Source: JABRWC01 sp039961675 (GTDB lineage: Bacteria > Planctomycetota > Phycisphaerae > UBA1845 > Fen-1342). From it: DNA of 14,077 nucleotides. Both the position numbers and the translations under genes were made by a program. Positions 1 through 6,662 of this stretch are shown here, piece by piece (position 1 is the stretch's first letter; every line of letters starts with the position of its first letter). The notes below the pieces were generated by a model. It was not told where the DNA came from. It worked only from the letters and a program-made list of their open reading frames with translations, and did not search any database. The stretch lies in assembly GCA_039961675.1 (NCBI GenBank), contig JABRWC010000167.1, positions 1-14,077 of the forward strand, read 5' to 3'.

Positions 1-37
<37 letters not shown>

Positions 38-123
38 AAACGCGCTCTCGCTCGGGTTCGGAAGCGGCGATTACTCCACTGGCCCCGGCAGCGCTCAGCT
101 CCATCCGCTCGGAGCGGCTCGGC

Positions 124-151
124 ATTATACCCGCGGAACGGACGCGGCCAA
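124..151 (-). promoter_or_regulatory. Probable promoter of the tRNA-Gly gene
   Basis: On the minus strand an exact TATAAT box lies at 129-124. TTGGCC at 151-146 could serve as the -35 element, with a 16-base spacer. Transcription would start near 117, about 80 bases before the tRNA 5' end at 37. A 13-bp odd palindrome (CCGCTC-G-GAGCGG, 105-117) sits at the start of that leader. An exact TATAAT is rare by chance at this GC content. Its position between the upstream hairpins and the tRNA supports the call. It is inferred from sequence only. Confidence 0.45.
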
Positions 152-153
152 GA

Positions 154-195
154 CGCGGCCGGAAGCCGCGACTCACGAGCGGGCGGAAGCTCGTG
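154..195 (-). terminator. Two tandem hairpins after the PD40 gene, terminator-like
   Basis: Two adjacent inverted repeats lie between the end of the minus-strand PD40 gene (249) and the tRNA promoter. The first is CACGAGC (174-180) with GCTCGTG (189-195) and an 8-base loop. The second is CGCGGC (154-159) with GCCGCG (165-170) and a 5-base loop. A direct repeat GACGCGGCC (141-149 and 152-160) overlaps the second. No T-run follows, so a classical intrinsic terminator is not shown. The position fits transcript-end stem-loops or an intergenic palindromic repeat. Confidence 0.35.
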
Positions 196-248
196 TGGCG
201 CCTCACCTGTGGGGACCGCCGGCGCTTCGTCCCCCCCGACGCGATCGT

Positions 249-1820
249 TCAGCAGCTGCGCCCGGAGTGCGAGGCGGAAGCGCGACGCGGGAGCGCGCCG
301 CGGACCGCGCTTCCTCCATTACGCCTGGACGCGGTTGGCCGATTCGCCCACCGCCGGCCGACGATCCCGGCGAAACTGAGCGTGAGCAGCATCGTGGCCG
401 CCGCGGGACAGGCGAGGGAGCTTAGCGCCTCCGCCGCTTCCTGCGCCGAGTCCACGCCGTCGAAGCTGGAGCTTTCGTCGGCGGAATAGACGTCGTCGCC
501 CAGTTCGCCGCCGAGCGATTGAATCACGTCGTTGTCGACGAACGCATCGTCCTCCGCCTCGACGAACACCGCGGCGTCGGCGTTGGCTGCGACGAACGCC
601 TTCATGGGTTGCAGGCTCATGAAGTAGACGTCCGTGCTGTTGTTGGTGTCGTTGGGCAGATAGAAGCTGCCTTCGAACGCAATCCAGTTCATGTCGTACG
701 ACGTGACGCCGTCGAAGATATATTGCGCGCCCTCGCCGCCGGCGGGCGGGTTCGACACCCGGGCCGATCGGTTTAGCGTCAGGTCGGCGAGCCAGTCTTC
801 GCCGTACGCCATGGCGAACAGGGCGAACTTCGCGTCGCGGGACATCCGAACACTGCTGAGGCCTCCCGGGATTTCCAGTCCGATGATCCGCGTCTGGCCG
901 GACGCAATGTCGTGAATGAACGCGTCGTCGTAACTCCGGTCGGCGTCCAGGTTGCTCGCGGTGCTCATGAACATCACCGTCTTGCCGTCCGCCGAGAGCT
1001 CCATGCTCCTCCGGGCTTCGTCGTTCTGCTCCACTCCGTCGCTGCGGACGCTGACACGCTTCACGGCCGCAGTGCGAAAGTCGTAAACGAACACGTCGAC
1101 CACGTTGTTCGTGTCGCCCGGCACGATGAAGTCCGCGTTGCTCAGGTATGCGACGACCTGGCCGTCATCGGAGACCTGCGGCGACCAGCCCCATACGGGC
1201 TTGCCGTCGTGGGAGAAACTCGCGCGGCGGACCGCGCCGCTCATGCGGTCATATACGAATACGCCGCCCGTTCCTTTTCCGTCCAGGTCGATTTGCGCCT
1301 CGAACGCGAAGTAGCGCCCGTCGGACGAGATGTCCGGCCAGGCGAGGTCCCCGCGTCCGACGAGTTCGCCTTCGTAGTCGCGGATGTCGAGCGCCGCCGC
1401 GTACCCCAAGTTCCGATCGAACCAGTAGTACGCCGGGTACTTGTACGTATCTGGGATCAGATTGAGGTTTGACGCGCCGGACGTGAAAAACACGAACTCG
1501 CCGTTGCCGATGACCTGTGCGCCGTAGCATGACCGGTCGGCCTTCTCGCCCTGGGCGTTCACGCTCACCAGCGTGATCGCACCGGTGCTCGTGTCCCGCA
1601 GGTAGACGTCGGCGTACGTGTCCTTGTCCGCCGGATGCAGGTTCGTGGCGTCCGAGAGAAACGCGACGAAACGGCCGTCCGCGGAAACGCTCGGGCCGTA
1701 GGACGGTCCATTAAGCTGCTCGCCCTGCGGGGTTTCGCTGATTCGAATGATCTGTCCGTGAGCGAACCCGACTTCGCACATTACCGCCAGTACTGTCGCC
1801 ACCGATTCCCGAATGCGCAT
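249..1820 (-). CDS. Exported TolB/PD40-type beta-propeller protein with C-terminal membrane anchor
   Basis: This 523-aa protein has an N-terminal signal peptide (residues 1-22; hydrophobic core VATVLAVM, probable cleavage after AHG). Degenerate PD40/WD40-like blades follow, each marked by a phrase such as SADGRFVAF (46-54), SSDGRYFAF (165-173), SDDGQVVAY (217-225), SADGKTVMF (276-284) and SRDAKFALF (327-335). Acidic turns such as DTNNVVDVFVYD (236-247) and DTNNSTDVYF (391-400) are typical of surface-exposed propellers of this type. An acidic stretch (about 412-465) leads to a hydrophobic segment (about 470-488) preceded by C471 and followed by RR. This resembles a C-terminal sorting or anchor signal, but a basic 35-residue tail follows, longer than usual. 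The start has a good Shine-Dalgarno (AGGAG, about 9 bases upstream). The propeller probably binds a protein or carbohydrate outside the cytoplasm; no catalytic residues were recognised. Confidence 0.85.
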   Translation of the reverse strand: MRIRESVATVLAVMCEVGFAHGQIIRISETPQGEQLNGPSYGPSVSADGRFVAFLSDATNLHPADKDTYADVYLRDTSTGAITLVSVNAQGEKADRSCYGAQVIGNGEFVFFTSGASNLNLIPDTYKYPAYYWFDRNLGYAAALDIRDYEGELVGRGDLAWPDISSDGRYFAFEAQIDLDGKGTGGVFVYDRMSGAVRRASFSHDGKPVWGWSPQVSDDGQVVAYLSNADFIVPGDTNNVVDVFVYDFRTAAVKRVSVRSDGVEQNDEARRSMELSADGKTVMFMSTASNLDADRSYDDAFIHDIASGQTRIIGLEIPGGLSSVRMSRDAKFALFAMAYGEDWLADLTLNRSARVSNPPAGGEGAQYIFDGVTSYDMNWIAFEGSFYLPNDTNNSTDVYFMSLQPMKAFVAANADAAVFVEAEDDAFVDNDVIQSLGGELGDDVYSADESSSFDGVDSAQEAAEALSSLACPAAATMLLTLSFAGIVGRRWANRPTASRRNGGSAVRGALPRRASASHSGRSC

Positions 1821-2119
1821 GCTCGTGCTCCTGGCGCTCGATTTCAGAGGTGTGCCGCGGCGTCAGCCCCGGCTGCTCAAGTTCGAGTAGCGCGAGGGGC
1901 TGCCGATCTTCGGACTAATTCGGCGCCGTTGCGGTGTCGCGCTCCCGACGCAAGACTCTGACTCGACCGGGTCATACTGAGCCGAGTTGAAGCGAAGCCA
2001 AGAAGCGCTGCTGGGAACGGCACGCCGGATGCGGACCAGATGCACCGGCGGCCTAACCACGGCCTCAGCACGACGTTGCGAGCGACGGACGCGCGGCCGA
2101 CATGCCGTTCGCGGTGCCA
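1821..2119. other. Intergenic region between two minus-strand genes; no gene seen
   Basis: This stretch of about 300 bases separates the metallophosphoesterase stop codon from the PD40 start. No coding sequence with a credible start and ribosome site is apparent. It must hold the end of the phosphoesterase transcript and possibly the PD40 promoter. I found no convincing -10 box and no strong terminator hairpin; only the short inverted repeat CAGCC-CC-GGCTG near 1864-1875 is visible. A repeat-like phrase at 1970-2005 is listed separately. The two minus-strand genes could therefore also be co-transcribed. Confidence 0.5.
1970..2005 (+). repeat. Possible degenerate copy of a GTCAT-CTGAG-type intergenic repeat
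   Basis: The segment begins GTCATACTGAGCC and continues with AAGCGAAGCCAAGAAG. From memory, it resembles a short intergenic repeat phrase (GTCATNCTGAG followed by CGAAGCGAAG) seen in many environmental bacterial genomes. Only one copy lies in this window, so repetition is not shown here. The call rests on recollection and needs a genome-wide count. Confidence 0.25.
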
Positions 2120-3967
2120 TCAGGCTTCGTCGCGATGGAATGTCCATTCGCGCATGATGGTCGGCGCCATGTCCACGACCGCGACGCGCTCGGGAAAGTT
2201 CCGCAGCCGGAGCCGCCGCCCGACCCGCACTTCCGGCCGCACGCGCTCCGGCTGAGCGTAGTAGTTCTCCCCGCGCGGCCGGCTGAAGAAGTCTCCGATG
2301 CGCGCCCCCGCGACCGTGCGCACCGCGTCGACGTCGTGCGGCGCAAGATCCACCACGACGACTTCCGGCGACTCGACCGTGCAGGGAAAGCCGGACCAGC
2401 ATTCGCTCCAGTCGCGGCGCGCGCGGTCGATCTCCGCGCGGCCTTCGCGGAACGAGAACCCGCTGCGGACCCAGGTGACACGCACGCAGTCCGGCGTGAC
2501 GTAGAACTTGGTGTAGCCGAGGACGTTGTACAGCGCCTCGATCCACGGCTTGTCGCGCCCCTGGATGCGAACGTCGCCGTAGCTCTCCAGCACGCTCTCC
2601 TTGGACCACCAGCGCGACAGCCAGGTGGGGCGCGCACAGCACAGGTAATGGACGCCGCCGAGCCGGCTGTGGCAGAAGGCGTGATCGTGCCCGTAGACAA
2701 AAAACTGTGCGCCGTGCCGCAGCATCAGCTCGTGAATCCGCACTTGTTCCGTCCCGCTGCGCGCCGCCTCGATCGCGCTGCCGCGGCCGTAGGCGACGCC
2801 GGAATCCATCGTCACGCCGCCCACGACGTGATGACAGAACACGAATTTCCAGCGCGCGTTCGACCGCGCGAGCGTGCGCTCGAACCAGCGCATCTGCGTG
2901 ACCCCGAGCGTCCACTGCTCGGGCGCCGTCGGCATCACGGGCGAGTCCACGCACGTGTAGCGGAACGGATCGAGCACCACGAACAGCGCGTCGCCCCAGG
3001 TCCAGGCGTAGAAGTTCTGCAACCCGCCTGCGACCCCGTCGTTCCACGGCTCGCGCCCCGCGCCCCATTCGCCGGCGGTCTCGAACCCCGGCGCGCCTTC
3101 GCCGCCCTCGGGGTAGGTGTCCGCCGCGGGGTTTGGCAGGCACAGCAGCCGCGCTTCGGTCGCCCACTTCTGGTGGTATTGCGCCGGCCCCAGCCGGTTG
3201 CCGAGTTCGCCCAGGTCCTCGTCCACGCCGCGCCGAAAGTAGCCCGCTTCCTGCTCGTGGTTCCCCAGCACCGCGTACAACGGCGTGCGGGCCAGTACGT
3301 CGGCCATGCGCTCGCGGTACCGAAGGTACTTGTATATGGCTTTCTGCGGCGCCTCGACGCCGTCGGTCAGCAGGGCGTGATCTCCAAGGTCGATGCAGAA
3401 ATCGAACGGCCCGTCCTCGCCCACCTGCCGCATGCCGTCCAGCCCCGTCCAGAGGCGTGGGTTCGGCGTTCCCTGAAGCGCGTCCTCGCCCCAGTGTGCG
3501 TCCGCCACCACGACGAACTCGAACGCCTCGCCGCGCGGCCTTTGCGTGCGAAACCGACCAGCCGGGCCGACCGGCTGCCACGCGTCGACCTGGTCGGCAG
3601 ACGTGTACTCCACCTGGTAGCGAACCTCGGAACCAGGCGCGGCGACGGTGATGGGCAGCTCGAGCGGCGCCAGCGGCCGCTCCGCCGGCTGCGCCTCTGT
3701 CGTGCCTGAGAGTCCACGCGGCGGACCGCCGTCTTTCGTCCAGCGAACGCGGAACAGGACTGGCCGATCCAGGCCGCTCGACGTAACGAGATGAACCATG
3801 CCGCGCTCGCCGGTCACGCGGCCGACCATCGGCGGCGCAGCCAGCGGCCAGCGCGTGGGGGCCGGCGCGACGGCGAGCGCCTCGCCCGCCACCGCGAACG
3901 CCTGCCGACATAGCGCGGCCGCGCCGCCCGCGGTGAGCGAGGCCAGGAACTGCCGACGGGTTTGCAT
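2120..3967 (-). CDS. Tat-exported calcineurin-like metallophosphoesterase (purple acid phosphatase-like)
   Basis: This 615-aa protein probably hydrolyses phosphate esters outside the cytoplasm using a two-metal centre. The N-terminus carries a twin-arginine signal (TRRQFLAS, residues 3-10) and an Ala-rich hydrophobic stretch. A fibronectin-III-like domain (about 45-142) precedes the catalytic domain, as in purple acid phosphatases. The metal motifs are in canonical order: DAH (156-158), DLGDH (193-197), GNHE (235-238), CHH (378-380) and GHDH (426-429). Residues from about 490 form a C-terminal extension with no recognised domain. I chose the start at 3967 because GGAGG lies 4 bases upstream and the twin-arginine motif follows at once; the frame stays open upstream to 4429, but that part has no such features. 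The gene faces away from the Cys-rich gene at 4103 across a shared promoter region. Substrate is unknown; alternatives are phosphodiesterase or phytase-like activity. Confidence 0.92.
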   Translation of the reverse strand: MQTRRQFLASLTAGGAAALCRQAFAVAGEALAVAPAPTRWPLAAPPMVGRVTGERGMVHLVTSSGLDRPVLFRVRWTKDGGPPRGLSGTTEAQPAERPLAPLELPITVAAPGSEVRYQVEYTSADQVDAWQPVGPAGRFRTQRPRGEAFEFVVVADAHWGEDALQGTPNPRLWTGLDGMRQVGEDGPFDFCIDLGDHALLTDGVEAPQKAIYKYLRYRERMADVLARTPLYAVLGNHEQEAGYFRRGVDEDLGELGNRLGPAQYHQKWATEARLLCLPNPAADTYPEGGEGAPGFETAGEWGAGREPWNDGVAGGLQNFYAWTWGDALFVVLDPFRYTCVDSPVMPTAPEQWTLGVTQMRWFERTLARSNARWKFVFCHHVVGGVTMDSGVAYGRGSAIEAARSGTEQVRIHELMLRHGAQFFVYGHDHAFCHSRLGGVHYLCCARPTWLSRWWSKESVLESYGDVRIQGRDKPWIEALYNVLGYTKFYVTPDCVRVTWVRSGFSFREGRAEIDRARRDWSECWSGFPCTVESPEVVVVDLAPHDVDAVRTVAGARIGDFFSRPRGENYYAQPERVRPEVRVGRRLRLRNFPERVAVVDMAPTIMREWTFHRDEA

Positions 3968-4055
3968 CGCGCCTCCGACACGGCTCGCCACGACGTTGTT
4001 CGTCGGGGGACTTCGCGGGGCCGCGTGGCGACGCCCCCGGCCAACGCGCGAAGCC

Positions 4056-4061
4056 ACTATA
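4056..4061 (-). promoter_or_regulatory. Candidate -10 box for the metallophosphoesterase
   Basis: TATAGT is read on the minus strand at 4061-4056, overlapping the plus-strand TATAAT. A TTGAAC at 4087-4082 could be the -35 element, but the spacer would be 20 bases, longer than ideal. The leader to the start at 3967 would be about 80 bases. This is weaker than the plus-strand assignment. Confidence 0.3.
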
Positions 4062-4063
4062 AT
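4058..4063 (+). promoter_or_regulatory. -10 box of the Cys-rich gene and sulfatase-homologue unit
   Basis: An exact TATAAT precedes the start at 4103, giving an expected transcription start near 4070 and a leader of about 33 bases. I see no recognisable -35 element. Just downstream (4062-4085) are a direct repeat ATCGTTC (4062-4068 and 4079-4085) and an inverted repeat TCCCG-GTT-CGGGA (4067-4079). These lie where a repressor could block both this promoter and the divergent one. Confidence 0.5.
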
Positions 4064-4102
4064 CGTTCCCGGTTCGGGATCGTTCAATCCAAGAGCGACG
4101 GC

Positions 4103-4414
4103 ATGGCGCCAAACAGCGTGAACGAACAACCGCCCGAAATCTGCGGCTTCGAATGCGCGTTCGCCGCGTTTCCGCCCGCCGATACGGCGGGCATTTGCCG
4201 CACGATGGCCGCCGTCTGGTGCGGAAAGCTGCAAGCGCTGGTGAACAAGAACACGCCCTGCGAGTGGCGCCGGCGTTGCGCCGGCCGCGGCGCGGACGCC
4301 GACGCGCCGGTGGTTCGCTGCGCATCGGTTCGAGAAAACCCCCGGCAGCAGGCCAGCGCCGCCAACGAAACCGCGGCCGCGCGCAGGAAACCCCGCCGGC
4401 GAAGGCGCGGATGA
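4103..4414 (+). CDS. Small Cys-rich protein with basic tail, function unknown
   Basis: This 103-aa product matches no family I recognise. Residues 1-59 look structured: CGFEC (14-18), a hydrophobic FAAFPPAD stretch, ICRTMAAVWC (31-40), then PCEW (52-55) and C59. With C73 there are seven cysteines, spaced so that they could bind metal or form disulfides. From about residue 60 it is low-complexity and ends in a basic run (RRKPRRRRRG), which suggests nucleic-acid or membrane-surface binding. It has no signal peptide or membrane segment. The start at 4103 is chosen because it follows the TATAAT box closely; the frame is open upstream into the neighbouring gene but would then precede the promoter. 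The Shine-Dalgarno is weak (AAGAG). The gene ends 4 bases before the sulfatase-homologue start, so the two are probably co-transcribed and translationally coupled. That it is a real gene is inference from position and composition. Confidence 0.6.
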   Translation: MAPNSVNEQPPEICGFECAFAAFPPADTAGICRTMAAVWCGKLQALVNKNTPCEWRRRCAGRGADADAPVVRCASVRENPRQQASAANETAAARRKPRRRRRG

Positions 4415-4418
4415 ACGC

Positions 4419-5999
4419 ATGAGTTGCATCGAATCTCAGCCGACGGCTACACCGCGCCCGACCCAGTCCGCCGATGGTCGACGCGCCCATCGCCAGCACC
4501 GCCTTCGTATCGCGGGCCTGTGCGTTGGCGGCGGCCTGTCGCTGATCCTCGGCTGTCGCCCGGCGACGGACTCAAAGTCCGCGCCAGCCGCGAGCTTGAC
4601 GGTCGCTGCCGCACCGAGTTCCAATCCGGTCCAAACGCAGCCCACGCCGCAGTTGAACCTGCTCGTCGTCACGCTCGATACGACGCGCGCGGATCACCTG
4701 GGCTGTTACGGCTACTTCCGCGACACGTCCCCGCACCTGGACGCGTTCGCCGCCGAGGCGCTGGTCTTCGACAGTGCCTTCGCGCCCATGGCCACGACGC
4801 TTCCGACGCACGTCTCGCTGTTCACGGCGCTGCACCCCCTGGAGCACGGCGTGCTGGCGAACGTCACGCACGGCGGATCGGCTTTCGGCCTGAAACCTGC
4901 GGTTGTGTCCGTAGCGCAACTCGCACGCGAGCGCGGATACGCGACCGCGGCGTTCGTCAGCGCCACGCCGGTGAAGAGGAGCGCGGGGCTTGCGGTCGGG
5001 TTCGACGTGTATGACGAACCGAGCGCGGCCAGCCGCCGCGCGCAAGCGACCACCGACGCCGCGCTGGATTGGCTCAGCGCCGGGCACAGGCGTCCGTATT
5101 TCCTGTGGGTGCATTATTTCGATCCACATGCCGCCTATCGCCCTCCCGCGCCGTATGACGCGCATTTCGCCACAGACCAAGCGCTCGAGACATGGATTCA
5201 CGATCGTCGTCTGGCGCCACGCGTCGGGCGCGACGCGCTGCGCGGCGGAAACCCGACCGAGACGAGGGCCATCATCAATTTGTACGACGGCGAAATCCGC
5301 TACATGGACGAGCAGTTCGGCCGGCTGCTGCGGTGGCTCCGCGAAAACAACCTGTGGGAATCGACCGCGATCGTGGTTCTCGCGGACCACGGCGAGGGAC
5401 TGAATCAGCATGAATGGCTCCAGCACGGCGGCACCTGGGAAGAACAGTTGCACGCGGCGCTGATGATGCGCGTTCCAGGGCCCGGCGGGACGACGCCCGG
5501 CCGCGTCGCGACGCTGATGACCACCGCAGACGTGCTGCCGACGTTGCTGCCGTTGATGAACGCCGACTGGGGCGGCCCGCTGCTGAAACAGGCCAGCGGC
5601 GTCAACGTGCTGGCCCCAGGCTTCCGCGAGCGGCCGCTCTTGTCGCTGCGGACCGGCCGCGAGGACAACCCCAACCCCGGTCCCGACACGGTGCTTCGGT
5701 CGGCCGAGTGGACGCTGCACCTCAACGATCCCGCTGCCGGCACGCTGCTGTTCGATCGGCGCCGCGACCCGTTCGAGCTGGAGAATCGCGCCGCGGCCGA
5801 AGCCGACGTCGTCACGCGGCTCACGGATCAGTTGCACGCGCTCGTGCGGCACTTCCACGACCGCGGCATGGAGCTGGACGCCGGCGGCAAAGCCGAGGAC
5901 GCCGCTCCGCTGGACGAGAAAACGTTGCGCGAGCTGCGCGCACTGGGCTACATCGGCGGCGACGACGGCAACGGCGAGGCCGAAGACGAGCGGCCGTAG
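4419..5999 (+). CDS. Sulfatase/alkaline-phosphatase superfamily lipoprotein with Thr at the nucleophile position
   Basis: The product has 526 aa. A hydrophobic stretch ending in LSLILGC (40-46) looks like a lipoprotein signal with C46 lipidated, followed by an Ala/Pro/Thr linker. The AlkP-superfamily core starts at LLVVTLDTTRADHLG (81-95), where D87 is a metal ligand. The active-site segment TTLPTHVSL (126-134) has Thr where sulfatases have the Cys/Ser that becomes formylglycine, and His in place of the following Arg. Other metal or substrate residues are HGV (143-145), HYFDPH (232-237) and ADHGEG (322-327). The C-terminal LRELRALGYIGG (503-514) is common in this family. Without a formylglycine site it is probably a phosphodiesterase, phosphonate hydrolase or phospho-transferase rather than a sulfatase. 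No strong Shine-Dalgarno stands immediately before the start, consistent with coupling to the upstream gene. The TAG stop lies inside an intergenic repeat. Confidence 0.9.
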   Translation: MSCIESQPTATPRPTQSADGRRAHRQHRLRIAGLCVGGGLSLILGCRPATDSKSAPAASLTVAAAPSSNPVQTQPTPQLNLLVVTLDTTRADHLGCYGYFRDTSPHLDAFAAEALVFDSAFAPMATTLPTHVSLFTALHPLEHGVLANVTHGGSAFGLKPAVVSVAQLARERGYATAAFVSATPVKRSAGLAVGFDVYDEPSAASRRAQATTDAALDWLSAGHRRPYFLWVHYFDPHAAYRPPAPYDAHFATDQALETWIHDRRLAPRVGRDALRGGNPTETRAIINLYDGEIRYMDEQFGRLLRWLRENNLWESTAIVVLADHGEGLNQHEWLQHGGTWEEQLHAALMMRVPGPGGTTPGRVATLMTTADVLPTLLPLMNADWGGPLLKQASGVNVLAPGFRERPLLSLRTGREDNPNPGPDTVLRSAEWTLHLNDPAAGTLLFDRRRDPFELENRAAAEADVVTRLTDQLHALVRHFHDRGMELDAGGKAEDAAPLDEKTLRELRALGYIGGDDGNGEAEDERP

Positions 6000-6020
6000 C
6001 GCCGGACCCCCGAGTCCGAC
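5996..6020 (+). repeat. 25-bp palindromic repeat, copy 1
   Basis: This 25-base unit starts GTAGCGCCGGAC and ends CGAGTCCGAC. It contains the inverted repeat CGGAC/GTCCG. It differs from copy 2 at a single base (C at 6009, T at 6041). The TAG at 5997-5999 is the stop codon of the sulfatase homologue, so the repeat abuts or has invaded the gene end. The two copies have a 32-base period. Confidence 0.7.
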
Positions 6021-6027
6021 GAATCGC

Positions 6028-6052
6028 GTAGCGCCGGACCTCCGAGTCCGAC
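6028..6052 (+). repeat. 25-bp palindromic repeat, copy 2
   Basis: This is the second copy of the same unit, 24 of 25 bases identical to copy 1 and lying wholly in the intergenic region. Each copy can form a 5-bp hairpin, and the CGGAC/GTCCG arms of the two copies could also pair with each other in RNA. Possible roles are transcript-end stabilisation or a dispersed REP-like element. Confidence 0.7.
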
Positions 6053-6150
6053 AGCCCGCGAGCGCCCCATCGGCCGTCTTGCGTTCGGCAGCGCAACACC
6101 GCACCTGCCGCTCGCGCGATTCCAGGAAACGGGCGGAATTCTACGCGCGG

Positions 6151-6173
6151 CGACGAGCCGGCTCGTCGATAAT
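6151..6173 (+). promoter_or_regulatory. 18-bp perfect palindrome next to a candidate -10 box
   Basis: CGACGAGCCGGCTCGTCG (6151-6168) is a perfect 18-bp palindrome. Its last base overlaps GATAAT (6168-6173), a 5-of-6 match to the -10 consensus. Transcription would start near 6180, about 43 bases before the PQQ-like gene. No good -35 element is seen, as may happen at activator-dependent promoters. The palindrome has the form of an operator for a dimeric regulator. It could instead be a loopless end-of-transcript hairpin of the upstream gene. Confidence 0.35.
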
Positions 6174-6222
6174 CGCGCTCGACAAAGCCACCGTACACAC
6201 AATCAAACACGGGAGGCAAGCG

Positions 6223-6585
6223 ATGCCCCGCTCGCGAACGCCGCTGTACGTCGGCACGAACCACTTCGTCGTGGCGCTCGACCCCGCGACCGGTGAGGAG
6301 CTCTGGCGCACCAAGCTGCGCGGCAGCGGTCACGGCCACCCGGTCGCGATCCTCATTCAGCGCGACCACCTCTTCGTCGGATGCTTCGGACAGGCGTACT
6401 GCCTGGACCGCCGCGACGGTCAGATCCTCTGGCACAACAACCTGCCGGGGACGGGGTATCACGCGGTGGTGCTGGCGATGGAAGGCGCCGCCGGCTGCGG
6501 ACCGGGTGCGCTGCTGGTAGCCGATCACGCCCGTCGCGAGGCTGCCAGGGCTGCGGCCGCGGCCGGCGCCACGGCGGCGATCTGA
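6223..6585 (+). CDS. Very short PQQ-like beta-propeller repeat protein
   Basis: This 120-aa protein carries two clear PQQ/WD-like blade motifs: VALDPATGEELWRTKL (17-32) and YCLDRRDGQILWHNNL (59-74). A probable third strand set follows (AVVLAMEG, 81-88), then an Ala-rich helical tail (about 99-120). It has no signal peptide, so it should be cytoplasmic, unlike the periplasmic PQQ dehydrogenases that share this fold. The start at 6223 is fixed by GGGAGG 6 bases upstream and by the blade beginning at residue 8; an upstream in-frame ATG at 6079 would cross the repeat-rich intergenic region. A full propeller needs five to eight blades, so this chain must oligomerise or cap another protein. No catalytic residues are evident and its function is unknown. 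Confidence 0.82.
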   Translation: MPRSRTPLYVGTNHFVVALDPATGEELWRTKLRGSGHGHPVAILIQRDHLFVGCFGQAYCLDRRDGQILWHNNLPGTGYHAVVLAMEGAAGCGPGALLVADHARREAARAAAAAGATAAI

Positions 6586-6639
6586 AGCCCGTCGGCCCCG
6601 CCTGCATCCACGCAGTTCCCCGTTATTCCTCGCCGGCTC

Positions 6640-6662
6640 GGCGGGGTCGGACCGGACCCGCC
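6640..6662 (+). terminator. Possible terminator hairpin after the PQQ-like gene
   Basis: GGCGGGGTC (6640-6648) pairs with GACCCGCC (6655-6662) across a 6-base loop, with one bulged G. It lies 54 bases after the stop codon. No T-run follows, only CGATTCTCT, so termination is inferred. The rest of 6586-6824 shows another GC palindrome (AGCGCC/GGCGCT around GGGCGCCC, near 6740-6765) and no convincing promoter for the next gene. Confidence 0.3.

Noticed and set aside
2102..3709. 535-aa plus-strand open frame
   Set aside because: It is antisense to the metallophosphoesterase and has biased composition without motifs.
3968..4429. Upstream extension of the metallophosphoesterase frame
   Set aside because: It would bury the twin-arginine signal and run through the Cys-rich gene and the promoter region.
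1863..4499. 878-aa minus-strand open frame overlapping the metallophosphoesterase
   Set aside because: It is Arg/Ala/Gly-rich with no domain, in another frame of a gene with complete catalytic motifs; such frames are expected at high GC.
4572..6104. 510-aa minus-strand open frame
   Set aside because: It is antisense to the sulfatase homologue, whose motifs are all in the plus frame.
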